From NCBI GenBank assembly GCA_016195145.1, contig JACQAF010000109.1, positions 1-14,469 on the forward strand: a DNA stretch of 14,469 nt, written 5' to 3'. Within the stretch, counting starts at the first letter, position 1. Each line of letters begins with the position of its first letter. Source of the DNA: Rhodospirillales bacterium (GTDB lineage: Bacteria > Pseudomonadota > Alphaproteobacteria > CACIAM-22H2). The notes beneath the pieces were generated by a model, which ran no database searches, was not told the DNA's origin, and saw only the letters and a list, made by a program, of their open reading frames with translations. Position numbers and translations under genes: made by a program. Positions 13,855-14,469 of the stretch are shown one piece after another.

Positions 13855-14469
13855 CCGCCGACATGAAACGCTGGCAGCGATTCACGCCCGGCGAGCGGCT
13901 GGCGCGTTTCGCCTTTTATCTTCTCGGGGTGATGGCGGTCGTCGTCTCGATACGCACAGTCGAGATCATTCCGGAATTTCTCTACGACTCGCCGGCCCAG
14001 ATCCGCGACTTGTTCAGCCGCATGTGGCCGATGGATTTCGAATATTATCCAGTCACCGTGCACGACGCGCTGATCGAAACCCTGCACATCGCCACGCTGG
14101 GAACGATCATCGCCCTCGGTCTTGCCCTGCCGGTCGGCCTGATGGCGGCGCGCAATATCACGCCCGTGCCGGCGCTCAACTATGTCGCCAAATTCATCCT
14201 CGTATCCTCGCGTTCGGTGAATTCTCTGGTCTGGGCGCTGCTGTTCGTCGCCGTATTCGGGCCCGGCGCGCTGGCCGGCACCCTCGCCATCGCTTTCCGC
14301 GCCATCGGCTTTATCGGCAAGCTGTTTGCCGAAGCGGTCGAAGAGGCCAATCGCGGCCCCGATTTCGTCGACCGCATCGGCCTGGCTGTGGCGGTGCATC
14401 ACCGCGCAGTCATACATGCCCCGGCGATTGTCGAGGCCGAGGCTGAGATTGATCGCCAGCGTGTTGAAG
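13851..14469 (+). CDS. phnE: Phosphonate-type ABC transporter permease (second PhnE), partial and apparently disrupted
   Basis: The first 170 residues are a clear PhnE: a hydrophobic segment near 19-34, then LIETLHIATLGTIIALGLAL (74-93), PVGLMAARNI, SSRSVNSLVWALLFVAVFGP (119-138) and FIGKLFAEAVEEANRGP (154-170). At this point a PhnE should continue into its EAA loop (EAL.ATGAS...PQ) and NVRES...VGAGGIG. Instead, from about base 14361, it reads DFVDRIGLAVAVHHRAVIHA and then a charged stretch without membrane segments. The frame stays open to the right edge. Neither alternative plus-strand frame restores the family sequence, so a simple frameshift does not explain it. The gene is truncated by the window end and may be a rearranged or chimeric copy. 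Confidence 0.85.
   Translation, partial: MTADMKRWQRFTPGERLARFAFYLLGVMAVVVSIRTVEIIPEFLYDSPAQIRDLFSRMWPMDFEYYPVTVHDALIETLHIATLGTIIALGLALPVGLMAARNITPVPALNYVAKFILVSSRSVNSLVWALLFVAVFGPGALAGTLAIAFRAIGFIGKLFAEAVEEANRGPDFVDRIGLAVAVHHRAVIHAPAIVEAEAEIDRQRVE

Noticed and set aside
14361..14469. Simple frameshift in the second phnE
   Set aside because: Translating both alternative plus frames gives no EAA loop or other PhnE sequence, so a single indel cannot account for the loss.
1..14469. Mobile element, prophage, CRISPR or defence system
   Set aside because: No transposase, integrase, repeat array, tRNA or toxin-antitoxin motif was seen. The gene content is housekeeping, catabolic and transport.

Overview
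The window looks like chromosomal DNA of a GC-rich alphaproteobacterium. Supporting signs are a Mg-type HemB with an aspartate-based metal loop, a DUF6898-like small protein, an LdtR-like MarR fragment, a PleC/DivJ-style histidine kinase and strong G/C preference at third codon positions. A Rhodospirillales-like host is my best guess, not a demonstrated assignment. I see no rRNA, tRNA, CRISPR array, insertion sequence or phage gene.

Layout, left to right. (1) 1-548, minus strand: the N-terminal part of a LivH-type branched-chain amino-acid permease, preceded by a 66-aa DUF6898-like protein. (2) 687-1639, plus strand: a two-gene operon of a 4HBT-type acyl-CoA thioesterase and a Rid-family protein that lacks the catalytic arginine. 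Its promoter carries an AT-rich inverted repeat, with a second inverted repeat upstream. (3) 1626-4609: an orphan peptide-type ABC solute-binding protein (minus) divergent from glutaryl-CoA dehydrogenase gcdH (plus), with an inverted repeat between them. (4) 4657-8073, minus strand: a valine-catabolic operon of isobutyryl-CoA dehydrogenase, 3-hydroxyisobutyryl-CoA hydrolase and 3-hydroxyisobutyrate dehydrogenase. It is followed by a 65-aa protein that looks like an LdtR-type MarR regulator without its winged helix. (5) 8307-9314, plus: hemB. (6) 9335-10891, minus: an orphan membrane histidine kinase. (7) 11187 to the right edge, plus: a phosphonate/phosphite-type ABC importer phnD-phnC-phnE-phnE with 4-bp stop/start overlaps.

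Most of the left two-thirds concerns acyl-CoA and amino-acid catabolism: LivH-type uptake, a thioesterase with Rid partner, GcdH (lysine, tryptophan or aromatic routes to crotonyl-CoA) and three enzymes of valine breakdown. The methacrylyl-CoA hydratase and methylmalonate-semialdehyde dehydrogenase that would complete valine breakdown are not here. The right third is a transporter operon for a phosphorus compound; no C-P lyase or phosphite dehydrogenase gene is in view.

Most worth a second look: the MarR-derived microprotein, whose ribosome-binding site is buried in a perfect inverted repeat; the likely leaderless start of the valine operon; the paired operators before the thioesterase-Rid operon; and the abrupt loss of PhnE similarity about 110 bases before the right edge, where coding character appears to switch strand.
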